Assembly (NCBI GenBank): GCA_903813345.2
Contig: CAIIXF020000012.1
Span: 25,618,184-25,682,183, forward strand
DNA: 64,000 nt
Direction of reading: 5' to 3'
Origin: Owenia fusiformis
Taxonomy: Eukaryota > Annelida > Polychaeta > Sabellida > Oweniidae
The position numbers were made by a program, and so were the translations under genes. Shown piece after piece: positions 45,161 to 57,800 of the stretch; the first letter of the stretch is position 1; each line of letters starts with the position of its first letter. The notes under the pieces are model-generated. The model was not told where the DNA came from and did no database searches. It saw only the letters and a program-made list of their open reading frames with translations.

Positions 45161-46791
45161 ATTAATAAACTGATGTCAGGGACAGGGATATTTAACATTT
45201 TGTTGCCTTTTCAAGGATATTTTTAGACCACCTATTGTACTTAATTTCTAACAAATTGTTCTCTCTTTTACCAGAAAAGGTATATTATATATCAAATTGA
45301 ATTTAAAAGGAAAAAACATTTGATAATTTAGCAGTTATCAACTAAAAGTAGGGTTTCCCCTATATTTCACCTGGCATTTGCCGTTTTTCTACTTTTTTTT
45401 ACATAATCCTTTCCTGAAAACATCAAAAAACTGTTTTCAGGACAAAATAAGCCTTTACAAATAATTTAGTTGTGCTATTGAGTTCAAATATGACATATCT
45501 TGGAAGTAATTAAACAAAAGTAAGGCCACCCCAAAAGTGTGTGTGGTAAAATATTGAAATTTCAAATATTATTTTCACCCTCAATATCCACTTAATGACC
45601 CTGATACTTATCAAATACAATGATCAGGTGTATAATAACCTCCTTGATTTTTTTCATGCAATTCTGATGAATAGATACAGAAATAAATACATTGTTATAT
45701 TAAACTTGGGCTATTTGATGGCCTATTTTCATATATTTGGGGCTATAAATGCCAATAATTGCACTCAAATAGTTGGTTAACAATTTTTAGTTGCTCTTTT
45801 GTCAGTAAACTATCATAATATTACTCGTTTAGTTGAGAAGAGCATCCCATTTTGAAATAAACAAATATTTACAATCCCATACTCAAATTTGGAGGGGGGA
45901 ACCTAGAATGTGACATTTCATATTTGTCCACTGCATATATTTTTCTACATTTTTGATATGTTTTTCAACTGGTATCAATATACAATATAAGCCTAATTTA
46001 AAAACTGTTGCAATTTTGGGGATGTTAAACTTCCATTTGCCTAGCCTATAAGGCAAGAAGAATTGGCTCCCATGATCGCAACTCAATATTTTCCAACAAT
46101 GAAAATGTCAAAATGTCCTTATTTTCTGAAATTATGACCAACTATAAATTCAAAATAAACAGTCCAAAAGATTTGAACCAATATCTTGATCATTTCTTGT
46201 GAGTTTTGGAATTTTTCGTTTGGAACAGATATCCCCACGGGTCATAGCACTACACATTCACATTACAAGTTCTCTTAAAAACAAAAGATAAACCTCCCTA
46301 AAAACTGCCTCAGAAATCTCAAATCTACCAAAAAGCCACCAAATGTCAAAAATCGAAATAATTGCTAAACAGCATAATAAATTCCAAGTTACACTATTTC
46401 TAAATCATGTATGAGAATACACCATGTGCACCACTGTCCTGTTTTTGGTGATTTAATATTTTTCAATTTCAGAATTTTGTTAAATTAAATTTCAGTAATC
46501 TACAGTCAATGGACTCGACACATAACAAAATACTATTGAATCCCAGGAATTTCTGGAAACTTTGCAAATATTTCCTTTCTGGAATTAAACCTACTGAAAA
46601 TTCGTAGCAAATTTTTAAGGTGATCCTTCATTACTGATATATACTACAAAGTTCTCTACAGCGATTTTTGAAATCGCTCACAATTAGGATAGGATTTAAA
46701 TAAATTCTTCTGAAATATTAACAAAGTAATATATCTAACAATATTTACATCATTATAGTTTAGCTAGAACACATATTCAATATTCCCACAT

Positions 46792-46852
46792 CTACAGGGT
46801 GTTCCCTAAGTGTAAATGACAGCATGTAGCATTACATTGGGTCACCCTGTAG
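46792..46852. mobile_element. 61-bp ACAGGGTG-ended mini-element
   Basis: CTACAGGGTG and CACCCTGTAG are perfect inverted ends 61 bp apart. Similar in plan to 32268-32340. Single ends of this type also occur at about 1812 and 25622. Confidence 0.65.
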
Positions 46853-48643
46853 TTTACAGGCTTCTTGTCAGCTTTAAAGATTGCATATAATGCTAGGAAT
46901 TTTTACATTTTTACTGATATAACAAACATACAATGGCTTCCAGTGACTATATAACCGCCCTTTAAGATTAAACACTGTTTTACTTTCAATTAAATGTATA
47001 TACATTCCATGTTAATTGCAAGTTAATAATAACACTTCAGAACAACTTGATATAGATCTTCTTTTGTATATATTAATTTAGACTAACTATATGCTGCCTT
47101 TAACATATATAATTTCTTCAGTTTTATTTCACCGTGAACAATTGTATAGATTACCAATGGTCTCTTAGAAATTCACAAACTGAAATGAATGACATTTTTC
47201 TGGCTCAATTATAGAGGCTGAAATATCTCATTGAATCTATGTAAATTGATTTGTCCACAAAATAAAATGCTTGTTTATTTTTCAATAGACTTCGTTACAG
47301 GCCTTCTTTTCTGTAAATATTAGAGCTTGAAACAATGAAAAACTATTAACACAGTGATCTCCCCAGCATTAAAGCAAGTGGGCGCAGCATCCACCTGAGA
47401 TTTTAAAAATAGGCTTGCACGTGAAAATGGGAAAAATCATGAAAAATGGGCATATTTTGACCAATTTTGGTCTGAATTGTGAAAATGAGAATTTTTCACC
47501 CACGTGAGAAAAAATCGTTTGGAGATCACGGACATAGTTAGTGAATTAATTCAGAATAGTCTTGCTTCAAGATCCTGGACCAACCTTATCTATTTCAACA
47601 ACTGTTGAAGTAGGGATGGGGGATGGTATAGGGGATGGGGATGGGTATTGAAGCAAGACTTGAAGAAAGACATATATGAATCCTTATATAATATTCAAAT
47701 GTCATCTTGCTTATAACAGATCAGCGATTTTTTCAAGCATTGGTATTTCCAGGAAATATGTATGAAAGTCTCTCAATTGTGCAAATGCAGGCCATGATTT
47801 GAAGCTAAGCTGTCAGATAGCAAGCTTCAACTCGGAGAGGTGAGTGTGGTAGTGAACTAGCAGATTGGTGCAAGGCACGTAGCCTCAGAAAATGGGCCTC
47901 TTATTTTAAAAAGGGCCTCAAAGTTTTCCTTAATTTCACTTTTAGCATCTCAGGTTGGATTTTGACACCCTGATGAGAATCATTGTATTTACCTTGGTGC
48001 ACTTGAAATGGTTGTGCAACTGAAATGGTTGTATAATAGAGGTTGTTTGGCTCATCCATATTTTAAGTTAGCATGAATATTACCACCAGGACTGATTTCT
48101 CAATCCCAATTTCAGAAATGATTGAATGGGTTTCAGATAATCTCCCAAAGATTTTCAGGATTGCTTAGTCCTTCACTAGTTTTGATCAGTTTATCTCAGC
48201 ATTTCACCACAAATTCTAAATGCTAACTGCTCTCACAAACCACCTCTACTCTAGTAGTAGCCCTGACGAATATCCATGTACTGCAATAATTGGGAATTAC
48301 ATTGATACAAACAAATAGGTAGACCAGGTCACATATGTCAATAGTCTCTATAATACAATTAATTCAAGAATATTGCGTTGTCCCTTAGTAACCAGTTTTC
48401 TATGAAGAACTAAGTTATTCTGTTGTTCTGCCACCATGCTTTGTAGAAGTTCACAAATTCACAATATGTGACTGTTTTTTGAATAACACGACTACATTCG
48501 AGCAATAACTCTGTTCTTCTGGATTTAGTTTTCCTCAAGAAGCACTGAATAAGGACACAATTGCTGTCTCCAGTGAAAATTGTTTCCATAGTAACAGTAG
48601 ACGTGTCCCATAGTTCATAGCAACAGTTTTGTTCAGCAATCCT

Positions 48644-48872
48644 TCAATGAGACCCAGCAGCAGCAGCTTCTAGGAGTAATTCATGATGGTCACACCTTGC
48701 CTCCAGTCCCATACCCCCATTGGGGTGGTTCACGATTCCATTGGGGTGACTCTTGAAAGGTGTTAGAGACTGATAGCAGTGCTTGCATACACGGACAGGG
48801 TCCCTCAACTGTTGTTCGGGAATTGGAGCAAACTTGTTGGCACATTCCGCACAGAACACCTTACCACAGTTC
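48644..48872 (-). CDS. MTMR3: MTMR coding exon 13 (FYVE, second half; C-terminus)
   Basis: 229 bp. Encodes NCGKVFCAECANKF, the RDPVRVCKHCY end of the FYVE domain and a short His/Ala-rich tail to TGA. The acceptor is GTGTTTTAG. Confidence 0.95.
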
Positions 48873-51800
48873 CTAAAACACAATGGAACAATCCATGTCA
48901 CAATAGCACAATTCTGCCACAATGGATCAATCATTAACACCATCCACGATGGAACAATCAGTAACACAATGGCACAATCCATGTCACAATGGCACAATTC
49001 TGTCACAATGGAACAATATCAGTAGCACAATGGCATGAATGGTGTTACACTTGCAAAATGAGGGTCAATTTTTCAATGAAAGCTGAAAACTGTGACTAAA
49101 AAAGTCACTCAAAGGCTGGCAGAGCTCACCTGCAGTGATGTCTTCGTCGTACAATCCAGAATTCATGATCACAACCAGCGCAATGTGTGACAGCATGGTC
49201 AGGCACCCATAGAGTCATATCAGCATCCTTCTCATCTACCTGCTCCCAGCTGCTCCCTTCTGATGTTGCGTTGCTGCCTAGAGAGGATGGGCCAATACTT
49301 CCATTGGAATCTGGTAATGACTGCAAGGGAATGGAACAGGATTGTTTAACATACAGAAGTTTTCTTTGAATTTTTGACAATAGGCAATGCAAATGACACC
49401 AACAGGCAAAATTGTTTGAAGTTATAATTTTAATATGGAAACATGGGTATTTTGGAAAGAACAACGAGGATGATCAAGTTTTAGTGGAGAAAGGTAGTTA
49501 ATAGATTCCACTTACATTGCTATCCCACAAATCAGCACCATTATCTCTATTATTGTGACCATTGCGGCCTGATGCGTATTGAATCAGTGCTACTTTAGCC
49601 CTCTGTAACTGGCGTTCTAGAATCTCAATTCTTTGCCGATATTCAAGCTCAACAGACATCTGCTGTTGCTGAGCAACGTCTACAAACGTCGTTAAACCAT
49701 CTGCGTCAAGATGTCGACTGACATAGCTTAGGCTTCGCTGCAGAAATGGATCATTCTAAAATGTAAATTTAAAATACATTTTCATAAAACTGGATATTCA
49801 TTGACTTATTTATGTTTAACTTATAAGTCCCTGAAAGATTCTAGATCCAAAGTTGAAAAGTTAATAAATGATTATGTCACGCAACCAGTCAGTAGTGCTG
49901 ATCCTTGCATGCTTGTTTTTCTTTACAAAGTACATTAGATATACTTCTAATAAGGGGTACACTCCTTTTCAACCAGTACCTGAAAGCCCTATGTGGATCC
50001 AAGGTAAAGAATATATAATTTGGGGAAATAAAGTGTGAAAATCAATTCCAGTTACTATATAATAGTATAAGTGGAAATATTCAGCTTTTGATTTTAAATG
50101 ATTAATTCACATGAAACATAATTTACAGTTTTTAATTGCATTGATATAAAATATGAACATTTAATATTGTCAGTGAAACACATGTTTGGTGAAATTAAGT
50201 CTCATCTTATATGAAAATACCACCTTTGAAATTAAAAGTGTAAACAGTAAAAAACTATTCTTTCAACACAACCTACTGTCATAACAATAAGAAAAAGAAT
50301 CATTCCTACCATGTAAGTTTTCCCATCTGCCCCTGGAGTAGTAGGGCATGTCGAGTTCGGTGTCTGGGATTTAAACGGAGTTGACATTTCAGATTCCGTC
50401 GCTGAATTCGAACTTGAATTCTTCTTTGATTTATCCAACCCATTCGACATATTTCCATTCATCTTTAAGTGCAGCGTTAGTAGCGTCTGATCCAAAGCTG
50501 CCTGACAAGAAAGCGCCGTTTCCACGTGACTGTCGCTTATATCACTGGTGCTCGTGCTCGTGTTAAGTTTATTCCCAGTTAGTGACTGGTTTACATTAAG
50601 GTATTCTTGATGTCCATTGCCATTATAAAGCTGACTAGTATCACATAAATGGTTGCAACTTTTACTTTTGTACGCTTTAATATCCCTATCCAGGACAAGT
50701 TTAGCTTGCAAGACAATGTCACCGCTCAAAGCGAGTTTTTCTTGTGCCATATCACATAACTTTCTACATGTGTTTTTACTGCCATTGACTAATGTGTCCG
50801 TAGAGCTACACATCGATGTAACGCTACCACTCGGAGCTATCCCATAATCCTTTTCACTTCCCGATTCTGATGTCTTGTTATACAAGGTGTCACTCGTGGA
50901 CATAACAGAATTCATCACTCCATTTACAATATTTGTCGCTACCTCACTTTCTTGCCTCTCAAGGTTCATACAGCAGCTTTCTGGCTCCGGAAGACATACA
51001 TCGTCTGCTTTATCCATTGCATTATGGGTAATTTCATTTTCACCATTCATAGTTATATTTGTTTGGCTTGAAGAATTCACATCTTGTACCAATGTCACTT
51101 TATTTGATTCCTCATTTTCCTGATTAATTTTACCTTCTTGAGCACCGTTAACTAAATGCACTGAATCATGGGTAGTATCCTTAATAATATTGGGATCACT
51201 TAACCTCCTTTGGTGTTCCACAGGATGTGTGTCTATAGCAGCGATGATATCATCACATGAACGCGTTTTTGTCAATGGGGCAGATTGGTCAGCTTCAGAG
51301 AGGACATTTCCATTTGCAACTGGTGGTTCGTGGTCTGTGATGATGTCATCAATATGGCTGGTCAGTGCCGAACTCGAGAGATAAACATTTGTCCAGAGAC
51401 ATAAGTTGCGAACCTGACATGACGGTATCAGAACCTGCAATAACAAGAAGCACAGAAATAAATATTGCACTTAAATTCAAAATGGATGCCTTGTTAGTTA
51501 TCCAGTCTACCACAGGGATAGATTATACATTACTTTAAAAAACAAAATCATTGAGTTAAATAAGTTTGTGTATGACTATTGTAACAGATATCTTGGATGA
51601 TTCTTGTTTTCTCTAGGGGTTCAAAAAATCTAGTTTTGTTTATTGATAAAGATTACAAAAAAAGGTTCACCTCAGTGTCAGGGTTGTAAAGATAATTGCG
51701 AAATTTGTTGCGATCTTCCTGTATCAACGTCCATACTGAACTGGTCTTTTCCCGTACGTTTAACACCTCTCGCTCTTTGGCATTGTTACATAGAAACGTC

Positions 51801-54800
51801 CCAAACAAACAGGAATATGTATGTTCTACAAGCTTCACCTAGAAAAGGAAATATCCCATAATGCAACAGTTATAGCAGATGGTGTCTAAAAATCTTATTT
51901 CCCATAATGCAATAGTCATAGCAGATGGTGTCTAAAAGTCTCATATCCCATAATACAATAGTCATAGCAAACAGTGTTTAAAAGTCTCATATCCCATAAT
52001 ACAATAGTCATAGCAGACGATGTTTATAAGTCTCATATTCCATAATGCAATAGTCATTGCAGAGGGTGTCTCAATGTATACAGGACTAAACAAGCATTTT
52101 GACTCACCAGAAACGCTTCATTGAACTGAAACGCACAGGGGAACTGGTGCAAAAGCTGGTAGACACAGTCAAGCCATTGCAAGAATACGGGACATCTTTC
52201 ATTTAAGTCATCAGTGCATTCCCCATTTCCACATCTATCTGCAAACTTGTGGCCAAAGTCTAACCATTCCTTCTCAACAAGTACTTGAAAGCCCTGTGAG
52301 GATAAGAGGCAATGCATAATGGGAAGATGTAAACCATTGAAATAGACAATATAAATTATTGGATGATTTGAAGTGCAATACAGGATATATTCTGCTCGAG
52401 AAATTCTATACTGGTCCCATAACGTTTTTATCGTGTGATCCTCTGTATTGCTACCAATATTTTCTGTAATGCGACAGAAATGATCAACGGATCAGAGGGC
52501 TTCATTCTACAGATCATATGATGAATAAAGATATTGATATTAAAAAATAAATTAAAATAAAATATAGATTATAGTGTCAGGAATAAAACTACAATGAATG
52601 AAATACTGAAGTTTTTCAAGTTATTCAAGTTTTCTAGTGTCCTGGAATAAGATAGAACAAATAAATATTTTGCAATTTCATTTACCTCTATACTCCTGTA
52701 GAAAGGGTCCATCAGGAGCTGGGCAAGTCCAGTTATTTGAGGGGTTCTATCCCAGCCATCAGAGCAATGGACCAATACAGGACGGCGCTCATTTTCTACA
52801 GCATTAACTACAGTTACCGTCGCTCTAAGTAGCCCACAGATATGATTCAGCCATTTTGTAGTGTCTAAACTTTGCAGCCAGCTAAATGATAGAAAAATAA
52901 AATGTTAAAAACATTAAAAACCAGTATTCCACAATAGCATTCACATTTTACTCAAAAAATCGGTATAACCTTAGTAATAACTGCAAGTAATGTACTAGTT
53001 TGATTTATCAGTATAACAATCTTGTTTCATGTATTTAAGACAGTACTAAGCCAAATGCCCAATTCATACAAAATGACCTTGTTTGAGCCTTTAGTTTTAT
53101 CAATTGGAACTTTAAAGACTTATAATATTCAGACATGATTTTAACATCTTCACTGAGTACCTGTCCTAAATCTTCCAAAATCTAAAATTCATTTTTATTT
53201 TGGTGAATGAATTTAACGGAAAAATACTTACTTGATTTGTTCAGGCGGTGCTGCACACATAGCCCTTAATGCCTGGAAGCTTTTCCGGATGGAATGAATA
53301 TTAGCAAGATTCATGAAGAGAATCTCACAGTCGGGATAGTACTCTGGGCATTCCAGCCCTCCTCCTTTAGCGCGATTTGCAAATGCGGCACTGTAGGACC
53401 TTGCATCAATTATAAGCATCTTTTTACTTGTTGAGCCTAGAGAAAAAATATTAAAGTTATGTTGACCTCCTAAGGTTTTATCTAAACAGATTACAAAGTG
53501 ATATTTTAATTCATAAATTTGAATCAAAGTACCTCATATTTCAGCATTTTGATATAATGAGAATGCAGTGAGGTTTTTTGAACAGGGTGACATATTGCCG
53601 AATGTTATTTTCAAACTTTCAACAGGGGAGCAATACCCTGTGGGTCTTACATGGAGCAAACTGAATGCATTTTCTGTAATTTTGATCCTAAATTAATACA
53701 GCAAGGTTTTAATTTACAATCTGAGTCAGTATTCAGTAGAACAATTAACTGGAGCTTCATTCAACTTACCATTTGCGAGACAGTTGTCAGTGGATTCCTC
53801 TTTGGGGGTGGAGTCTAGTTTCCTAGCAACGTCAATCATTGTAGCCGCATTGATGGCTTGCAAAAGCTGCTCATCCTGGGAGTTTCTCCACCCCAACCAA
53901 CCGACCTCTGGCTGACTACAGCGTGCTATTACAGCTCCAGTACGCTGGTTTCTTAACACAAATGAGTAATGAATAAATGTCTCCCAAAACAAAGTGAAAA
54001 GTCAAGCAAACCCACAAACAAAGTAGAGCATGCAATTCCTAGCATTTCAATACATGTACAATTCTTATTATTCTTTTATACAGCTTTCTACAGTAGGCCT
54101 ATATACTTCATTATTTTATTATTTATTAATTTGATAATATTTTTTCCTTCTACATGCTTAATTATCTTACTTTTTTTTATTATCTTCATCTTTCTCTGTA
54201 CTTCTGTTTCTAAACCAGGACATACACATGATTCAATAAACAAGCTCAAAGAAAGAATTACACAAAACAAAATTGAGTTTCTATTATGTTCCACCTACCT
54301 CCAAACTATAGATGGGAACCTGGCAGATGATCTGAAACCTGCTAGACTCACTAAATCTTCATCCTTTGTAGACGATGGCACTATGTGTAGCTTAGGGTAG
54401 GATGAACAGATTCTGAAAATGCAATTATTTTTATTTATATGACATATCCCATAATGCAATAGTCATAGCAGACGGTGTCTTCCTGTAAGTGGGTTATTCA
54501 AAAAATACTTTATTGAATTATTTTGCATGGTGATCCCATGTCAATGATTTTTAGCAATTAGAACAAATTCTAAATAAATAATTATTCCAATTTATCATGA
54601 AAGGCTGTCATGTATATCAAAACAATGACAAAATGAACAAATACTAAAATACATGGCATGTGACAATTCCCATGATGCAACAGCATCAAAGCAGACGACT
54701 TATTTGCTGTCTCAATTGATGAAATGTATTGATAATGTATCTGGTCACAGAAAAGTGCTATTAACAAATCAATGGCATTTCCAATAATACAACACATAAA

Positions 54801-57800
54801 GCGGCTTTGTTAATGTTTAAGCAACTTATCCCATGATGCATATGAGGACATGTGACTTTTCCTAATATGGTATATATATTACGTTGCAAGACACAAAACA
54901 GACAATTTACAATTATGAAACTCCTCATCGATCATCAAACTGTATTTGTCAAATTGTATTTTTTAGACACAAGGGACAAAAAATAAACACAAAATCTTAA
55001 ATGATAAATGCCTTAGTACAGTTCACAAAGCATTAAATTATTCCCATAATGCACCACAGAACCACTTACTTATAGTCCTCGTTGATGTAACAGATACGCC
55101 AAAGCTTCTTCAAGTCAAACTTCATCCGGCCTACCTCCTTCCCAAAAGTGTACCTCCATTTTGCCTCTGTAAATACAGGACATCACATTTATTACTGTTC
55201 ATGACATTATACTGTGAAAATTAATCCAATGTTTGATTTATGCGCTTTAGTTCCAACCTTCCTTATTCTCTGGAGACCCAGCAAGTCTCAAGGGAACACT
55301 GGGCTTGATACAAGCCTATCTAAAGATAATTTCACAGCTGGCAGTTTCTTACTTCATTGGTGCTTATAATTATGTGAACTCTAAATAAATAAAAACTTGA
55401 TTATCTAAATTACTATTAACAAAAGTGCTATATAAACAAAACATTTTTTATTTATTATACCAATTCAGGAATCAAACCATGTGAGGCCAAATAAATATTT
55501 AGAAAAAATTAAAAACTTGAATTCATAAAATTAAATGTTTCTTGAATTAAAGTTCTTAAAATCTAAATATTATTAAAACCAAACCAAGTTAATCCTATTT
55601 TTTTGTATCCTACCCATGTGTTCCATCAATATTATTGCAATGATTCATTCTATATCCAGCATGGTTGGATAATCCCCTACAAAACAGGCCCTTACTCAAA
55701 GTATCACTCTGGCCATTGATTATTTCACAAGTGTACTCATTCATTCAGATTCAATATACATGATTTTCTTGTTTTATATCCATTAAAGGCTTGATTTCTA
55801 TAAAATCTGTTATGTCCCTCCTAATAGCTTTTTTACAAATAAAATAATAATGATATTATATTTTCAAGTTTCTATGGAGTACAGGGATAATATGTTGTCC
55901 TGAAATGACCATACCATTGCTGTACAAAATATTCCCCAATAGAAACTAATTTACAACTGGAAAACTGAATTGTGAGGGCCAGGGTATTTCCTATTTTAAT
56001 TAAGAGATCTCCTTTCTAACAGGCCATTCAAATTCCTTATAGATCCTTCTATTCAGAGTTATTAATCCAAAAATATGTGATCTGTATAATTGACTAAACT
56101 GAAGGGCTAGAAAAGCAGGCTGTTTACTTCCTAATAGCAAGGCTGGATTTAATAATAGTCTCAAACCAAACCAAGGGTCATTCTAGGACATTAATGTACA
56201 ATGTGATGTTTATATGGACTTTCCATATAAAAGTCTTGTGATATTTTCAAGCCAAAAAATCCATCCTGTTGATCTTAATCTTCTCAATAAAGATATATTA
56301 GTTAATGAAAACACAGAGTGAAATCCTGTGCTAATAGTACTATAAGGGCTGATGTGAAAAAGTCAGTCCACCCCAGTAGGGATCGAACCCACGACCCCTC
56401 GCTTAGAATATAAAGCTGTAAGAAGAAATTGAAGTCACACCAGTTTTTTTTGCGTGACAGAATATGTCAGAATATTTGAATGTCCAAAAGTTGGATGTAT
56501 ATACCAAAATTTGGACCAACTAGGTGTTCAGATTTGGACCAAGGTGTTCACAAATTGAAGGAAGGAGTTCAACATTTGTAAGTCACGCATTTTAGGTGTT
56601 CCCAAGTTGACAGGCTTGACATTACACGATGGTTAACATAACTCTGAGGCCCTCTAATTATGGAAATGTTCCACATCCAGAGATGTACCATTTGTACATG
56701 TTTTACTATACATAGTGTAATAAAGAAGTTTGTTTTTATGAACAAGATAAGACAAGATCATCCAGTCTAAATACAAACAAACAGGGTCATTCTAGGACAC
56801 TAAGTGTATTGTACTAAATCATTAATTCAAGGTTGATGTATTTTTATCTAACTTGAGGCCATGCTCAGTGCTCACACATGTATATAAATAAATGTAGAAA
56901 CCTAGACAAGATGCCTTATACATAACTCATGACCTTGAATGCCATGAGCCTACAGATCATTTGAAGTACATATTTAAGTGAATTTTTCACCTAATGAAAC
57001 CTATGTCCAATTTGTTATGCTCAAAACATTTTTCGAACTATTTCATAATAACATTACCACCCTGTACATTTGAGTGCATAAAAGGACCTATTTTACCTAA
57101 AATACCAATTTTTGGGGTAAAATACAAAATCTCTTTCTTTCTGGCTCAACCTGCAAATAACTTTTTTGTTACTATCAGTCAATGTGTTACACATAAAGGT
57201 TGCTAGGATTGAGCAACTTGTCAATGTATTTTACAAAACTACAAAAATCATACGAGACAAGACAATGTACAGCTAACAGGAAACTGAAATTTCACTGGGG
57301 GGTATCCTGATGCAACAACACCGTGTTGTTGCATCAAGATGGCCAGACTTCCGGTGATAGACTTTCGTACGATATTTTGTTTTCCCAATTTAAACCCATT
57401 TCTAGGACGAGTTGCTCAATAATCATACACGTACAGTTAGCTCATGATCTATATTTAAAAAAACTCTCATTAGTATGCATGTAGCATCATCAAGAAGCGA
57501 GAAATTCATACACGTACAGTTAGCTCATGATCTATATTTAAAAAAACTCTCATTAGTATGCATGTAGCATCATCAAGAAGCGAGAAATTCGCGGTTTTAA
57601 TTCCTCACTATTGATGCAACAACACCACTCTGTTTATAATCGATGATGCAACAACATCAATGTGCTGATGCAAAAACGCCAATATAATGTATCATTGAAT
57701 ATCAAGAGAAACTGTTTTATGTTCTGTTTATAGGTGTTGATCGGGACATGAATAAAACGCGTGAGTGCGTGGTTCATGAATGAAACATATTTTGTTTGGT

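Larger units (their letters stand above)
41755..46052. repeat. Widely spaced inverted repeat, arms about 360 bp
   Basis: The left arm (41755-42115) and right arm (45690-46052) are inverted copies: CATCCCCAAAATTGCAACAG, CAGTGGACAAATATGAAAT and CAAAATAGGCCA words pair. Either two opposite copies of one dispersed repeat or the ends of a 4.3-kb composite unit. Confidence 0.7.
39889..48643. other. Gene-free region between convergent NDX and MTMR genes
   Basis: 8.8 kb without a convincing exon. It holds repeat fragments (40316-40692), a dispersed-repeat piece at about 40977-41105, two widely spaced inverted segments (41755-42115 and 45690-46052), two foldback elements, one unassigned open frame (43765-44046, minus) and a 61-bp mini-element. 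The rest is AT-rich DNA where I see nothing. Confidence 0.65.

Noticed and set aside
53969-54400. 143-codon plus-strand frame
   Set aside because: It is antisense to MTMR exon 4, with an AT-rich, Ile/Phe-rich composition; the minus-strand exon is clearly the real one.
26340-56412. tRNA genes at about 26388 and 56380
   Set aside because: Only T-arm/B-box-like words are present; no acceptor stem or anticodon arm could be drawn, so SINE relics are more likely.
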